From an uncultured Lachnospiraceae bacterium (lineage in GTDB: Bacteria; Bacillota; Clostridia; Lachnospirales; Lachnospiraceae), in the NCBI GenBank assembly GCA_946630645.1, contig CAMOZD010000015.1:1-10420 (forward strand): 10,420 nt of DNA, in the 5' to 3' direction. The translations under genes and the position numbers were made by a program. Below the pieces are notes generated by a model that ran no database searches, was not told the origin of the DNA, and saw only the letters and a list, made by a program, of their open reading frames with translations. Below, one piece after another: positions 1 to 5,770 of this stretch; the first letter of the stretch is position 1; each line of letters starts with the position of its first letter.

Positions 1-20
1 CTAAAGCCCTCTTCTCCTAA

Positions 21-734
21 TCAAAAGGCCTCCACATCCATCAACTCAAAAGCCTTGCCCTGGGGTTCTGTCTTGAAAGTCATCCTTTCCCCACTTTGCG
101 GATGCAGGAAAGAAAGGCGGGTGGCATAGAGACCAATCTGGTGATAGGTTTTCTTTGTCTCCCTGAAGTCCGGATTATAACGGGTATCACCATAAAGAGG
201 CAGACCTCTTGAGGCAAACTGCACCCGGATCTGGTGATGTCTCCCCGTTATCAGACTGACCATAACCCAGGTCAGGGCACCCTTCTTTGTCTCGATACTA
301 TCAATGAGTTCGTAATCCAGACAGGCATACCTGGCTCCTTTTGTATCCTTCTTCACAACAGAAGTCATATTAGTTTTTCCATTTTTCAGCAGATAATCCT
401 CCATGGTTCCGAAGTCTTCCTCCAGCCTGCCACAGCATACTGCCTGATAATTTTTTTCAAAAAGACCTTCCTTCATTTGCTGGCTTAGAGCTGCTGCCGA
501 CTCTTTAGTCCGTGCCAGGACCATCAATCCCCCCACAGGCCTGTCCAGACGATGGACAGCCGTCAGATAGGGTTCCTCCAAAGCCCCTTCTCTCTCAAAA
601 ATCCGGTTTTTCAGCAGAGTCAGCAGGTCCGGATCCCTGGTCTTATCTCCCTGTACAGGCAGACCCGCCGGCTTTTCACAGACGATGAGATGATTATCTT
701 CATATATAATTGGAATTCTGTCTTTCTTTCTCAT
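21..734 (-). CDS. RluA-family RNA pseudouridine synthase
   Basis: The protein probably isomerises uridine to pseudouridine in rRNA or tRNA; the target base cannot be read from sequence. It is a single catalytic domain of 237 residues without an N-terminal S4 domain. The family signature HRLDRPVGG is visible, with the catalytic Asp at about residue 64. The N-terminal IIYEDNHLIVCEKPAGLPV block and the later GRHHQIRVQFA block are also typical of RluA proteins. I chose the ATG at 732-734 because GTGAGG lies six bases upstream as a ribosome binding site. That same GTG (744-746) is in frame and could be an alternative start adding four residues. The gene has its own likely promoter at 774-782 and stands apart from the regulator upstream of it. 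The family call is firm; assignment to RluA, RluC, RluD or TruC is not possible. Confidence 0.93.
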   Translation of the reverse strand: MRKKDRIPIIYEDNHLIVCEKPAGLPVQGDKTRDPDLLTLLKNRIFEREGALEEPYLTAVHRLDRPVGGLMVLARTKESAAALSQQMKEGLFEKNYQAVCCGRLEEDFGTMEDYLLKNGKTNMTSVVKKDTKGARYACLDYELIDSIETKKGALTWVMVSLITGRHHQIRVQFASRGLPLYGDTRYNPDFRETKKTYHQIGLYATRLSFLHPQSGERMTFKTEPQGKAFELMDVEAF

Positions 735-773
735 AAACAACCTCACTTTTCCTGATCTGTCATATCAAGCACC

Positions 774-782
774 AGTATAGCA
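774..782 (-). promoter_or_regulatory. Extended -10 promoter for the pseudouridine synthase gene
   Basis: On the minus strand TGC-TATACT forms an extended -10 element (-10 at 774-779, TG at 781-782). The predicted start of transcription is about 35 bases before the ATG at 734. No good -35 box is present at 16-18 bp, which fits extended -10 promoters. It sits just downstream of the T-run of the terminator-like hairpin at 793-890, so this gene seems to be transcribed separately from the regulator. Confidence 0.5.
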
Positions 783-792
783 CAGGAAAGGC

Positions 793-890
793 AAAAAACC
801 CACCTGTCAAATGGACTTCCTCCCGGGCAAAACACCAGACCGTCACAATCTGATATCATCTGCCGGAACCCGTCCCATTGACATGTGGGT
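793..890 (-). terminator. Long imperfect palindrome ending in a T-run, probable terminator of the regulator gene
   Basis: Arms of 19 bases at 798-816 and 872-890 match at 16 of 19 positions when one is reverse-complemented. On the minus strand the second arm is followed directly by six T (793-798), as in an intrinsic terminator. The 55-base interior can also pair: TTCC/GGAA, GGC/GCC and ATCAGA/TCTGGT. The element lies about 85 bases past the stop codon of the response regulator and just before the promoter of the next gene. The large size is unusual for a plain terminator. A small mobile palindrome (MITE-like) or a structured RNA are alternatives. Confidence 0.5.
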
Positions 891-896
891 CATGGC

Positions 897-946
897 CTGT
901 CCTATTCACTGTCGGTGGACCTGTACTCCATTGTCCTATTCACCGT
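897..946. repeat. Short direct repeats in the 3' region of the regulator gene
   Basis: The 12-base word TGTCCTATTCAC occurs at 898-909 and again at 932-943 (plus strand), 34 bases apart. Its core CCTATTCA occurs a third time at 976-983, where it covers the stop codon of the response regulator. Similarity does not extend far beyond these words, so this may be an old duplication or chance. Confidence 0.35.
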
Positions 947-976
947 TCTCTCTTCCCGGTAAGAATTCCCTTAAGC

Positions 977-1690
977 CTATTCATCTTCCTTGTCCTGCTG
1001 AAGAGTGCGGAAACGATAACCGGATCCCCAGACCGTTTCTATATAACCGGACCTGGCCGAAGTCTGTCCCATCTTTCTCCTGACCTTTTTTATATGCACA
1101 GTCACTGTGGCGATATCCCCAAGGGAATCCATCCCCCAAACAGCACTAAATAAGTCATCCTTTGAATAGACATGGTTAGGATGGGAGGCAAGAAAGCAAA
1201 GCAGGTCGAACTCTTTTGTGGTAAAGAACTTTTCCTTGCCTTCAACATAAACTCTCCTGGCATTCTTATCTATATGCAGTCCTGGATAATCTATGTAATC
1301 CTTGCCGGTCTTTTCCTTTTTCAGGAGACGGTCATAGCAAGCCAGATTAGCCTTAACCCGGGCAACCAGTTCATTGGGACTAAAGGGCTTTTTTATATAA
1401 TCATCTGCCCCCACGCCAAGTCCCCGGACCACATCAATTTCATCCTTTCTCCCAGAAACAAACAATACCGGAAAATCTTTGTTTTTGCGAATCTGCTTAC
1501 ATATTTCAAAGCCATCGGTATCTGGCAGATCCACCGCCAGCAGGACCAAATCGACCCGGTCTTCCAAAACCCTCTTAAGCCCAAGGCTTCCATAGCTTTC
1601 AACAGAGACTGAATAGGAACTGATCTCAAGATAATCTCTTTCTAACTCAATGGCTTCCCTATCATCATCTATGATTAAAATGTGTTTCAA
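977..1690 (-). CDS. OmpR-family response regulator lacking the phosphoacceptor aspartate
   Basis: This is a two-domain transcription factor: a receiver domain at about residues 1-115 and a winged-helix DNA-binding domain at about 140-232 (KEFDLLCFLASHPNHVYS, VTVHIKKVRRKMG, WGSGYRF). The acidic pocket DDD (8-10), Ser79 in place of the switch Thr, and Lys101 in KKPF are present. The usual LLDVMLPD block reads LLAVDLPD, so position 52, normally the phosphorylated Asp, is Ala (codon GCG); an Asp occurs two residues later. Phosphorylation by a partner kinase may therefore not occur, or may use another residue. No histidine kinase lies beside it. The start is TTG (1688-1690), supported by GAGG seven bases upstream; no in-frame ATG fits the conserved KHILIIDDD start. 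At 237 residues the length is normal. The regulated genes are unknown. Confidence 0.93.
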   Translation of the reverse strand: MKHILIIDDDREAIELERDYLEISSYSVSVESYGSLGLKRVLEDRVDLVLLAVDLPDTDGFEICKQIRKNKDFPVLFVSGRKDEIDVVRGLGVGADDYIKKPFSPNELVARVKANLACYDRLLKKEKTGKDYIDYPGLHIDKNARRVYVEGKEKFFTTKEFDLLCFLASHPNHVYSKDDLFSAVWGMDSLGDIATVTVHIKKVRRKMGQTSARSGYIETVWGSGYRFRTLQQDKEDE

Positions 1691-1729
1691 TAGCCTGCCT
1701 CATTTCTTTTATTATGCAATATTCATAGT

Positions 1730-1761
1730 TTAACAGAATAATTTATGACACTTCTTGTTAA
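1730..1761 (-). other. AT-rich hairpin in the 5' untranslated region of the regulator gene
   Basis: TTAACAGAA (1730-1738) pairs with TTCT and GTTAA (1752-1761) with a single unpaired base, giving a nine-pair stem and a 13-base loop. It would lie a few bases from the predicted 5' end of the transcript, so it may stabilise the mRNA. Being AT-rich it could also be chance. Confidence 0.3.
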
Positions 1762-1772
1762 TCTGCCCCATC

Positions 1773-1802
1773 ATTATAACACACATTTTCCAATAATGAT
1801 AA
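1773..1802 (-). promoter_or_regulatory. Promoter of the response regulator gene
   Basis: On the minus strand the -10 is TATAAT (1773-1778), preceded by TGT (extended -10). An 18-bp spacer separates it from TTATCA (1797-1802), a four-of-six match to TTGACA. The predicted 5' untranslated region is about 75 bases. Just upstream of the -35, minus-strand AAGT-type words repeat every six to seven bases (1803-1819). OmpR-family regulators bind direct repeats in such positions, so self-regulation is possible but unproven. Confidence 0.6.
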
Positions 1803-1890
1803 ATAACTTAACTTATACTTGGAATTTTCTTCCCGGCAATAAATCTGTAATTCTAAATATATTAAACAAAAAGAAAGCTGCCGGTCTAAA

Positions 1891-1922
1891 CTGATGGGAA
1901 ACAGAGAAACATTTCCCATCAG
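1891..1922 (-). terminator. Perfect 11-bp hairpin downstream of coaBC, possible back-up terminator
   Basis: CTGATGGGAAA (1891-1901) is exactly complementary to TTTCCCATCAG (1912-1922) around a 10-base loop. On the minus strand the stem is followed by only TTTAG, so the T-run is weak. It lies just after the better terminator at 1946-1964. It may act as a second terminator or protect the 3' end of the message. Confidence 0.4.
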
Positions 1923-1945
1923 CTGCCAGGACAGCCTCCTTCTCT

Positions 1946-1964
1946 AAAAACCGCTGCTGCGGTT
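1946..1964 (-). terminator. Intrinsic terminator of the pan-coaBC operon
   Basis: On the minus strand AACCGC-AGCA-GCGGTT forms a six-pair stem with a 4-base loop (1949-1964). Its 3' end runs into TTTTT (1946-1950, shared with the stem end). It begins four bases after the coaBC stop codon, which fits the end of the operon. The stem is short but GC-rich. Confidence 0.6.
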
Positions 1965-1968
1965 CACT

Positions 1969-3162
1969 TTATTTTTTATAAGAAAGAATATAGTCAAGAA
2001 TCCGGTCAGACACTTCCTCCTTGGACATGAGCGGCAGAGCCAGCTCATCATCCGGTGAAATCAGGGTAACCCGGTTTGTGGATGTGGCGAATCCTGCCCC
2101 CTCTTCCTTTAGATTGTTGGCTACAATCAAGTCAAGCTTCTTCTTTTTGAGCTTCTTTCTGGAATTCTCCAGCATATCCCGGGTCTCCATGGAAAAGCCA
2201 CAGATCACCTGGTCCGGTCTCCTGTGCTCTCCTACGTAGGCCAGTATATCCGTCGTTCTCTCCAGGGCAATGACCATGTCGCCATCCTTCTTTTTCACCT
2301 TGTCATCGCTGACCTGGGCCGGCCGGTAATCGGCAACAGCCGCGGACTTAATCAGGATATGGCAGTCCTCAAAATGATCTCTGACCGCCTCAAACATATC
2401 CTGGGCAGTAACCACAGGCACCATATTCACAAAAGGTACCGGGTCAAGGGCCACCGGGCCGGAGATCAGAGTTACATCTGCCCCCCTGAGCATGGCACGC
2501 CTGGCCATGGCATAGCCCATCTTGCCGGTAGAATGATTGGTGATAAAACGAACGGGATCTATAGCCTCTCTGGTAGGCCCTGCTGTAATCAGTACCTTCT
2601 TCCCCTTCAAATCCTTGCTGCAGGCTATTTCCCGGAGGATATAGTCATAGAGAAGGGCCGGCTCCGGCATCTTCCCTGCTCCCGTATCCCCACAGGCCAG
2701 GTAGCCTGTGGCAGGAGAGATAACTTCCATACCATAATTCTCCAGCTTTCTCAGATTATTCTGGACGATGGCATTCTCAAACATATGGACATTCATGGCC
2801 GGTGAAACCATAATCTTACAGGTGGCGGCCAGAGCAGTGGTTGTCAGCATATCATCGGCAATGCCATTGGCCAGTTTACCGATGACATTTGCCGAGGCTG
2901 GCGCAATCATCATCAGGTCAGCTTTCTGTCCCAGGTTAACATGGGCTACATGAAACTGAAAATTCCTGTCAAAGGTATCCACAAGACATTTATTGCCGGT
3001 TAAAGTTTCAAAAGCAGTAGGATGAATAAAATTGGTGGCATTCCTGGTCATAATGACATGAACGTCACAGTGCTGTTTCACCAGCATGCTGGCCAGGCTG
3101 GCAATCTTGTAAGCGGCTATACTGCCGGTTACACCCAGTACTACGGTCTTACCTTTTAACAT
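1969..3162 (-). CDS. coaBC: Bifunctional phosphopantothenoylcysteine decarboxylase / phosphopantothenate-cysteine ligase
   Basis: CoaBC joins cysteine to 4'-phosphopantothenate and then decarboxylates the product to 4'-phosphopantetheine, two steps of coenzyme A synthesis. The N-terminal FMN-binding decarboxylase half (about 1-185) shows GVTGSIAAYK, the active-site His74 in AHVNLGQKADL, PAMNVHMFEN with Asn124, and catalytic Cys157 in GYLACGDTGAGKMPE. The C-terminal ligase half (about 190-397) shows ITAGPTREAIDPVRFITNHS, KSAAVADYRP and a Lys-rich KVKKKD segment. The start is the ATG at 3160-3162, with GGAG six bases upstream; an earlier ATG (3172-3174) has GGAGG only one base away and is unlikely. 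At 397 residues it is full length. It is the last gene of the operon, 66 bases after panD, and ends at a terminator. The phosphorylated substrate must come from a pantothenate kinase encoded elsewhere. Confidence 0.97.
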   Translation of the reverse strand: MLKGKTVVLGVTGSIAAYKIASLASMLVKQHCDVHVIMTRNATNFIHPTAFETLTGNKCLVDTFDRNFQFHVAHVNLGQKADLMMIAPASANVIGKLANGIADDMLTTTALAATCKIMVSPAMNVHMFENAIVQNNLRKLENYGMEVISPATGYLACGDTGAGKMPEPALLYDYILREIACSKDLKGKKVLITAGPTREAIDPVRFITNHSTGKMGYAMARRAMLRGADVTLISGPVALDPVPFVNMVPVVTAQDMFEAVRDHFEDCHILIKSAAVADYRPAQVSDDKVKKKDGDMVIALERTTDILAYVGEHRRPDQVICGFSMETRDMLENSRKKLKKKKLDLIVANNLKEEGAGFATSTNRVTLISPDDELALPLMSKEEVSDRILDYILSYKK

Positions 3163-3178
3163 ATTCGTCTCCATTCCT

Positions 3179-3195
3179 CCGCCTTGAAAGGGCGG
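3179..3195 (-). other. Small GC-rich inverted repeat ahead of coaBC
   Basis: CCGCC (3179-3183) and GGCGG (3191-3195) form a five-pair stem with a 7-base loop, directly beside the GGAGG upstream of coaBC. It could tune access to the ribosome binding region. It is short and may be chance. Confidence 0.3.
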
Positions 3196-3228
3196 CAAAG
3201 TCTTTCCGGCACATGAATCTGCCCGATC

Positions 3229-3621
3229 TCAGTCCATATCGGCCAGTCTGCCGTGTTTCTCATAGCTGGTAATGCGGCTGACTGCGTTATTATCATCCAC
3301 AAAGACTACGGAGGGCTTATGGTTTTCAGCCTCTTCCGGAGTCATGGAAGCATAACACATGATAATAATTTTATCATTGACACTGACACATCTGGCAGCC
3401 GCTCCATTGAGGCAGATCAGACCGCTTCCCCTCTCTCCGGCTATGGTATAAGTCTCAAAACGGCTTCCGTTATTGACATCCACAATCTGAACCAGTTCAT
3501 ATTCCCTGATTCCTGCCGCATCCAGAAGATTCTGGTCCACCGTAATGCTGCCTACATAATCAAGCTCTGCCTGAACTACTGTCGCTCTGTGTATCTTCCC
3601 TTTTAACATATTTATTAACAT
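3229..3621 (-). CDS. panD: Aspartate 1-decarboxylase precursor
   Basis: PanD decarboxylates L-aspartate to beta-alanine, the second substrate of pantothenate synthase. It is made as a proenzyme that cleaves itself between Gly24 and Ser25, creating the pyruvoyl cofactor on Ser25; the motif YVGSITVDQ puts Gly-Ser exactly at 24-25. Other family blocks are [30 protein letters not shown], and the [16 protein letters not shown] block with its conserved NGAAA. The start is the ATG at 3619-3621, with GGGAGAG about ten bases upstream. The reading frame is open 28 codons further upstream, but that part is Arg/Gly-rich and not conserved, so it was excluded. At 130 residues it is close to the usual length of about 126. 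The gene lies 120 bases after panC. Confidence 0.96.
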   Translation of the reverse strand: MLINMLKGKIHRATVVQAELDYVGSITVDQNLLDAAGIREYELVQIVDVNNGSRFETYTIAGERGSGLICLNGAAARCVSVNDKIIIMCYASMTPEEAENHKPSVVFVDDNNAVSRITSYEKHGRLADMD

Positions 3622-3698
3622 GACTTGATTCTCTCCCTGTTGTTCTGGTCCGTCACCGTCTTCCCGCCCCTTACACGGGTCAGCGGTCAGTTGACGCC

Positions 3699-3714
3699 GG
3701 GGCATTCCTGCCCC
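3699..3714 (-). other. GGGGCA/TGCCCC hairpin between panC and panD
   Basis: On the minus strand GGGGCA-GGAA-TGCCCC forms a six-pair stem capped by a GNRA-type GGAA loop, 27 bases after the panC stop and 77 bases before the panD start. It is not followed by a T-run, so it is not a terminator. A role in mRNA processing or stability is possible. Confidence 0.4.
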
Positions 3715-3741
3715 TGATTATGTCTGAACTATCTGGTCTGT

Positions 3742-4581
3742 CTATACAATGAAATTATCAATAAGTCTGGTCTTGCCAATGTAAACAGCGATGGCTGCCA
3801 GGGCCGGGGTCCCGATCTCCTCCACCGGCTGCATGGTAAGACCATCGACGATCTCCACGTAGTCGATCCTTGCCAGAGGCTCACTGTTAATCAGGTCTGT
3901 CATGGCCTTCTTGACCTCTGCTGCGGAGCTGGCTCCATCCTTGACCATACCCTGGCCCAGGAAGATGGCCTTGCTGAGAACCAGGGCAGCCTTTCTCTCT
4001 TCCTCATTCAGGTAGGTATTCCTGGAACTTTTTGCCAGACCGTCTGCCTCACGGACGATGGGACAGGCCACGATCTCCAGGTCCATATTCAGGTCCTCCA
4101 CCATCCGGCGGATGATGGCCAGCTGCTGGGCATCCTTCTGGCCGAAGTAGGCCCGGTCCGGCTTCACGATATTAAAAAGTTTGGAACAGACAGTACAGAC
4201 GCCGCCAAAATGAACCGGCCTGCTGGCTCCGCAAAGAGTGCTGGTAAGAACGTCCATGTTCACATGGGTGCAAAAGCCCGGCCTGTACATCTCAGAGGGT
4301 TCCGGGTTAAAGATAAGGGAAGCCCCCAGCTTCTCACAGAGAGCACTGTCCCTGTCCATATCTCTCGGATATGCCTCCAGGTCTTCATTGGGACCAAACT
4401 GGGTCGGGTTGACAAAAACACTGACCACCACCCGGTCATTCTGTTCTACAGCTTTGGAAATCAGGCTGCCGTGTCCCTCATGAAGATAACCCATGGTAGG
4501 AACCAGACCTACACTGAGCCCCTCAGCTCTCCATTCCCTAACCTGTGCTCTTACCTGGTCTACAGTCTTAACGATATTCAT
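3742..4581 (-). CDS. panC: Pantothenate synthetase (pantoate--beta-alanine ligase)
   Basis: PanC condenses pantoate with beta-alanine using ATP, through a pantoyl-adenylate, to give pantothenate in the cytoplasm. It belongs to the nucleotidyltransferase superfamily: VPTMGYLHEGHGSL carries the HIGH-like HEGH (residues 34-37), and GLAKSSRNTYL is the KMSKS-like loop. VFVNPTQFGPNEDLEAYPRD and DRAYFGQKDAQQL are further family blocks. The start is the ATG at 4579-4581, with an AGGAGG site five bases upstream; the open frame before it (to 4668) is Gly/Arg-rich and belongs to the leader hairpins. At 279 residues it has the usual length. It lies between panB and panD, and PanD supplies its beta-alanine. 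Confidence 0.97.
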   Translation of the reverse strand: MNIVKTVDQVRAQVREWRAEGLSVGLVPTMGYLHEGHGSLISKAVEQNDRVVVSVFVNPTQFGPNEDLEAYPRDMDRDSALCEKLGASLIFNPEPSEMYRPGFCTHVNMDVLTSTLCGASRPVHFGGVCTVCSKLFNIVKPDRAYFGQKDAQQLAIIRRMVEDLNMDLEIVACPIVREADGLAKSSRNTYLNEEERKAALVLSKAIFLGQGMVKDGASSAAEVKKAMTDLINSEPLARIDYVEIVDGLTMQPVEEIGTPALAAIAVYIGKTRLIDNFIV

Positions 4582-4603
4582 AATGTCCTCCTGTATCTGC
4601 CCA

Positions 4604-4666
4604 CCGCGGCCATCCTTTATATGGCGGCCGCGGACACCCTCCCCCGGATGCCCGCCGGTCCGCGGC
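4604..4666 (-). promoter_or_regulatory. Two mutually exclusive GC-rich hairpins ahead of panC
   Basis: Three copies of CCGCGG occur between panB and panC (4604-4609, 4628-4633, 4660-4665). On the minus strand the first segment GCCGCGGAC (4658-4666) is perfectly complementary to GTCCGCGGC (4627-4635). The middle segment CCGCGGCC (4626-4633) is also perfectly complementary to GGCCGCGG (4604-4611). Since the middle copy can pair with only one partner at a time, the leader could switch between two folds. The final stem ends 22 bases before the panC start. Neither fold covers the AGGAGG site, and no T-run follows, so the mechanism is unclear. Confidence 0.45.
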
Positions 4667-4732
4667 AAACTACTTATCGCATAGTATCAGTTTTTTTCTG
4701 TTTTGTAAAATCTATTTTATCCATCCCAGGAC

Positions 4733-5560
4733 TTAATAAAGCTTGTCAATCACTTCATCATCGATCTTATAGGTATGCTCGGGAGCCGGGAAGGAAGAAT
4801 CCTTAACCGCTGCGTCATACTCCTTGAAGGCCTGCTTCATAATCTCACCGATGTTGGCAAAATTACGGACGAACTTGGGCCGGAAATCAGAGAACATAGC
4901 CAACATATCGGCATAAACCAGGACCTGGCCGTCACAGCCGTTGCCGGCGCCAATGCCGATGGTCGGAATACTGAGCTCCTTGCTAATCATCTCTGCCAGT
5001 TTGGCCGGAACACACTCCAGGGTCAGGGCGAAGGCACCTGCCTCCTCTACGGCCCTGGCATCAGCAATCAGCTTTTTAGCTGCCTCAAGGCTCTTGCCCT
5101 GGACCTTGTAACCTCCGAAGGCATTTATGGACTGGGGAGTCAGACCCAGATGGGCAACAACGGGAATGGATGCTGCCGTAATTGCTTTAATCTGGGGACA
5201 AACCTCCTGGCCGCCCTCCAGCTTGACTGCTGCACAGTTGGTCTCCTTCATGATCCTTCCCGCGTTCCTCACGGCATCCTCCACGGAAACCTGGTAGGAC
5301 AGGAAGGGCATATCAACGACAACAAGGGCATTCTTGGCACCGCGGCAAACCGCTGCGCCGTGATGGATCATATCTTCCACCGTTACAGGAATCGTGTTCT
5401 CATAACCCAGCATAACATTACCCAGGGAATCTCCGACCAGGATCGAGTTCACCCCGGCTTCATCCACCAGCTTGGCTGTGGAATAATCATAGGAAGTGAG
5501 CATGGAAATCTTCTCGCCTTTTTCCTTCATTGCCTTAAATGTTGCCACTGTGTTCTTCAT
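4733..5560 (-). CDS. panB: 3-methyl-2-oxobutanoate hydroxymethyltransferase (ketopantoate hydroxymethyltransferase)
   Basis: PanB transfers a hydroxymethyl group from 5,10-methylenetetrahydrofolate to alpha-ketoisovalerate, making ketopantoate, the first committed step of pantothenate synthesis. It is a Mg-dependent TIM-barrel enzyme. The visible motifs are [29 protein letters not shown] with metal-ligand Asp44, VVDMPFLSY with the second Asp, AAVKLEGG, and LTLECVP with the catalytic-site Glu. The start is the ATG at 5558-5560 with GGAGG eight bases upstream; the TTG at 5573-5575 overlaps that site and is not the start. The 275 residues are normal for the family. It follows the DUF2520 gene by 194 bases that contain tandem repeats and a hairpin, and it precedes panC by 151 bases. 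Confidence 0.97.
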   Translation of the reverse strand: MKNTVATFKAMKEKGEKISMLTSYDYSTAKLVDEAGVNSILVGDSLGNVMLGYENTIPVTVEDMIHHGAAVCRGAKNALVVVDMPFLSYQVSVEDAVRNAGRIMKETNCAAVKLEGGQEVCPQIKAITAASIPVVAHLGLTPQSINAFGGYKVQGKSLEAAKKLIADARAVEEAGAFALTLECVPAKLAEMISKELSIPTIGIGAGNGCDGQVLVYADMLAMFSDFRPKFVRNFANIGEIMKQAFKEYDAAVKDSSFPAPEHTYKIDDEVIDKLY

Positions 5561-5618
5561 GATAAATACCTCCAAATATCTCTGATCAATCTACTATATA
5601 CAATGTAAATAACTAGTT

Positions 5619-5634
5619 GGCCGCCAGGGCGGCC
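5619..5634 (-). other. GC-rich hairpin ahead of panB
   Basis: GGCCGCC (5619-5625) and GGCGGCC (5628-5634) are perfect inverted repeats separated by two bases, so a six-pair stem with a CCUG loop can form. It lies 58 bases before the panB start. AACTAGTTATTT follows on the minus strand, which is not a proper T-run, so a terminator is unlikely. Confidence 0.4.
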
Positions 5635-5650
5635 GATCATCCTCTCTGCC

Positions 5651-5770
5651 AGAACTTCTTCTTCAGCCTTCCCGTCAGAAATCCTCTGTCAGAACTTCTT
5701 CTTCAGCCTTCCCGTCAGAAATCCTTTGTCAGAACTTCTTCTTCAGCCTTCCCGTCAGAAATCCTCTGCC
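5651..5770 (-). repeat. Three tandem 40-bp repeats spanning the end of the DUF2520 gene
   Basis: Units at 5651-5690, 5691-5730 and 5731-5770 are nearly identical, differing only at three positions near one end. On the minus strand each unit contains AGGATTTCTGACGGGAAGG followed by a GAAGAAGAAGTTCT block. The first unit in transcription order includes the last codons and the stop of the DUF2520 gene (5755), so the duplication copied the coding end. A partial fourth copy (GGCAGAG) follows at 5644-5650. The unit is not a multiple of three, so it would not extend a protein cleanly. The near identity suggests recent expansion. There are no unique spacers, so it is not a CRISPR array. Confidence 0.9.

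Noticed and set aside
798..890. The long palindrome considered as an SRP RNA or a known riboswitch class
   Set aside because: The conserved SRP apical sequence and the core motifs of the SAM, TPP, cobalamin, FMN and lysine riboswitches are not visible.
3622..3705. N-terminal extension of panD to 3705
   Set aside because: Starting at 3621 places the self-cleavage Gly-Ser exactly at positions 24-25 as in known PanD proteins; the extension covers an intergenic hairpin.
4582..4668. N-terminal extension of panC to 4668
   Set aside because: The extension is made of leader hairpin sequence, is not like any PanC N-terminus, and the ATG at 4581 has an ideal AGGAGG site.
4775..5608. A 277-codon open frame on the plus strand opposite panB
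   Set aside because: It mirrors the well-conserved panB frame, shows no recognisable domain, and has the low-complexity composition of an antisense shadow.
5581..5618. A separate promoter for panB (TATATA/TATAGT words)
   Set aside because: No acceptable -35 lies at 16-18 bp and no proper extended -10 fits, so I could not support it.
5651..5770. Tandem repeats considered as a CRISPR array
   Set aside because: The units abut directly with no unique spacers, and no cas genes are nearby.
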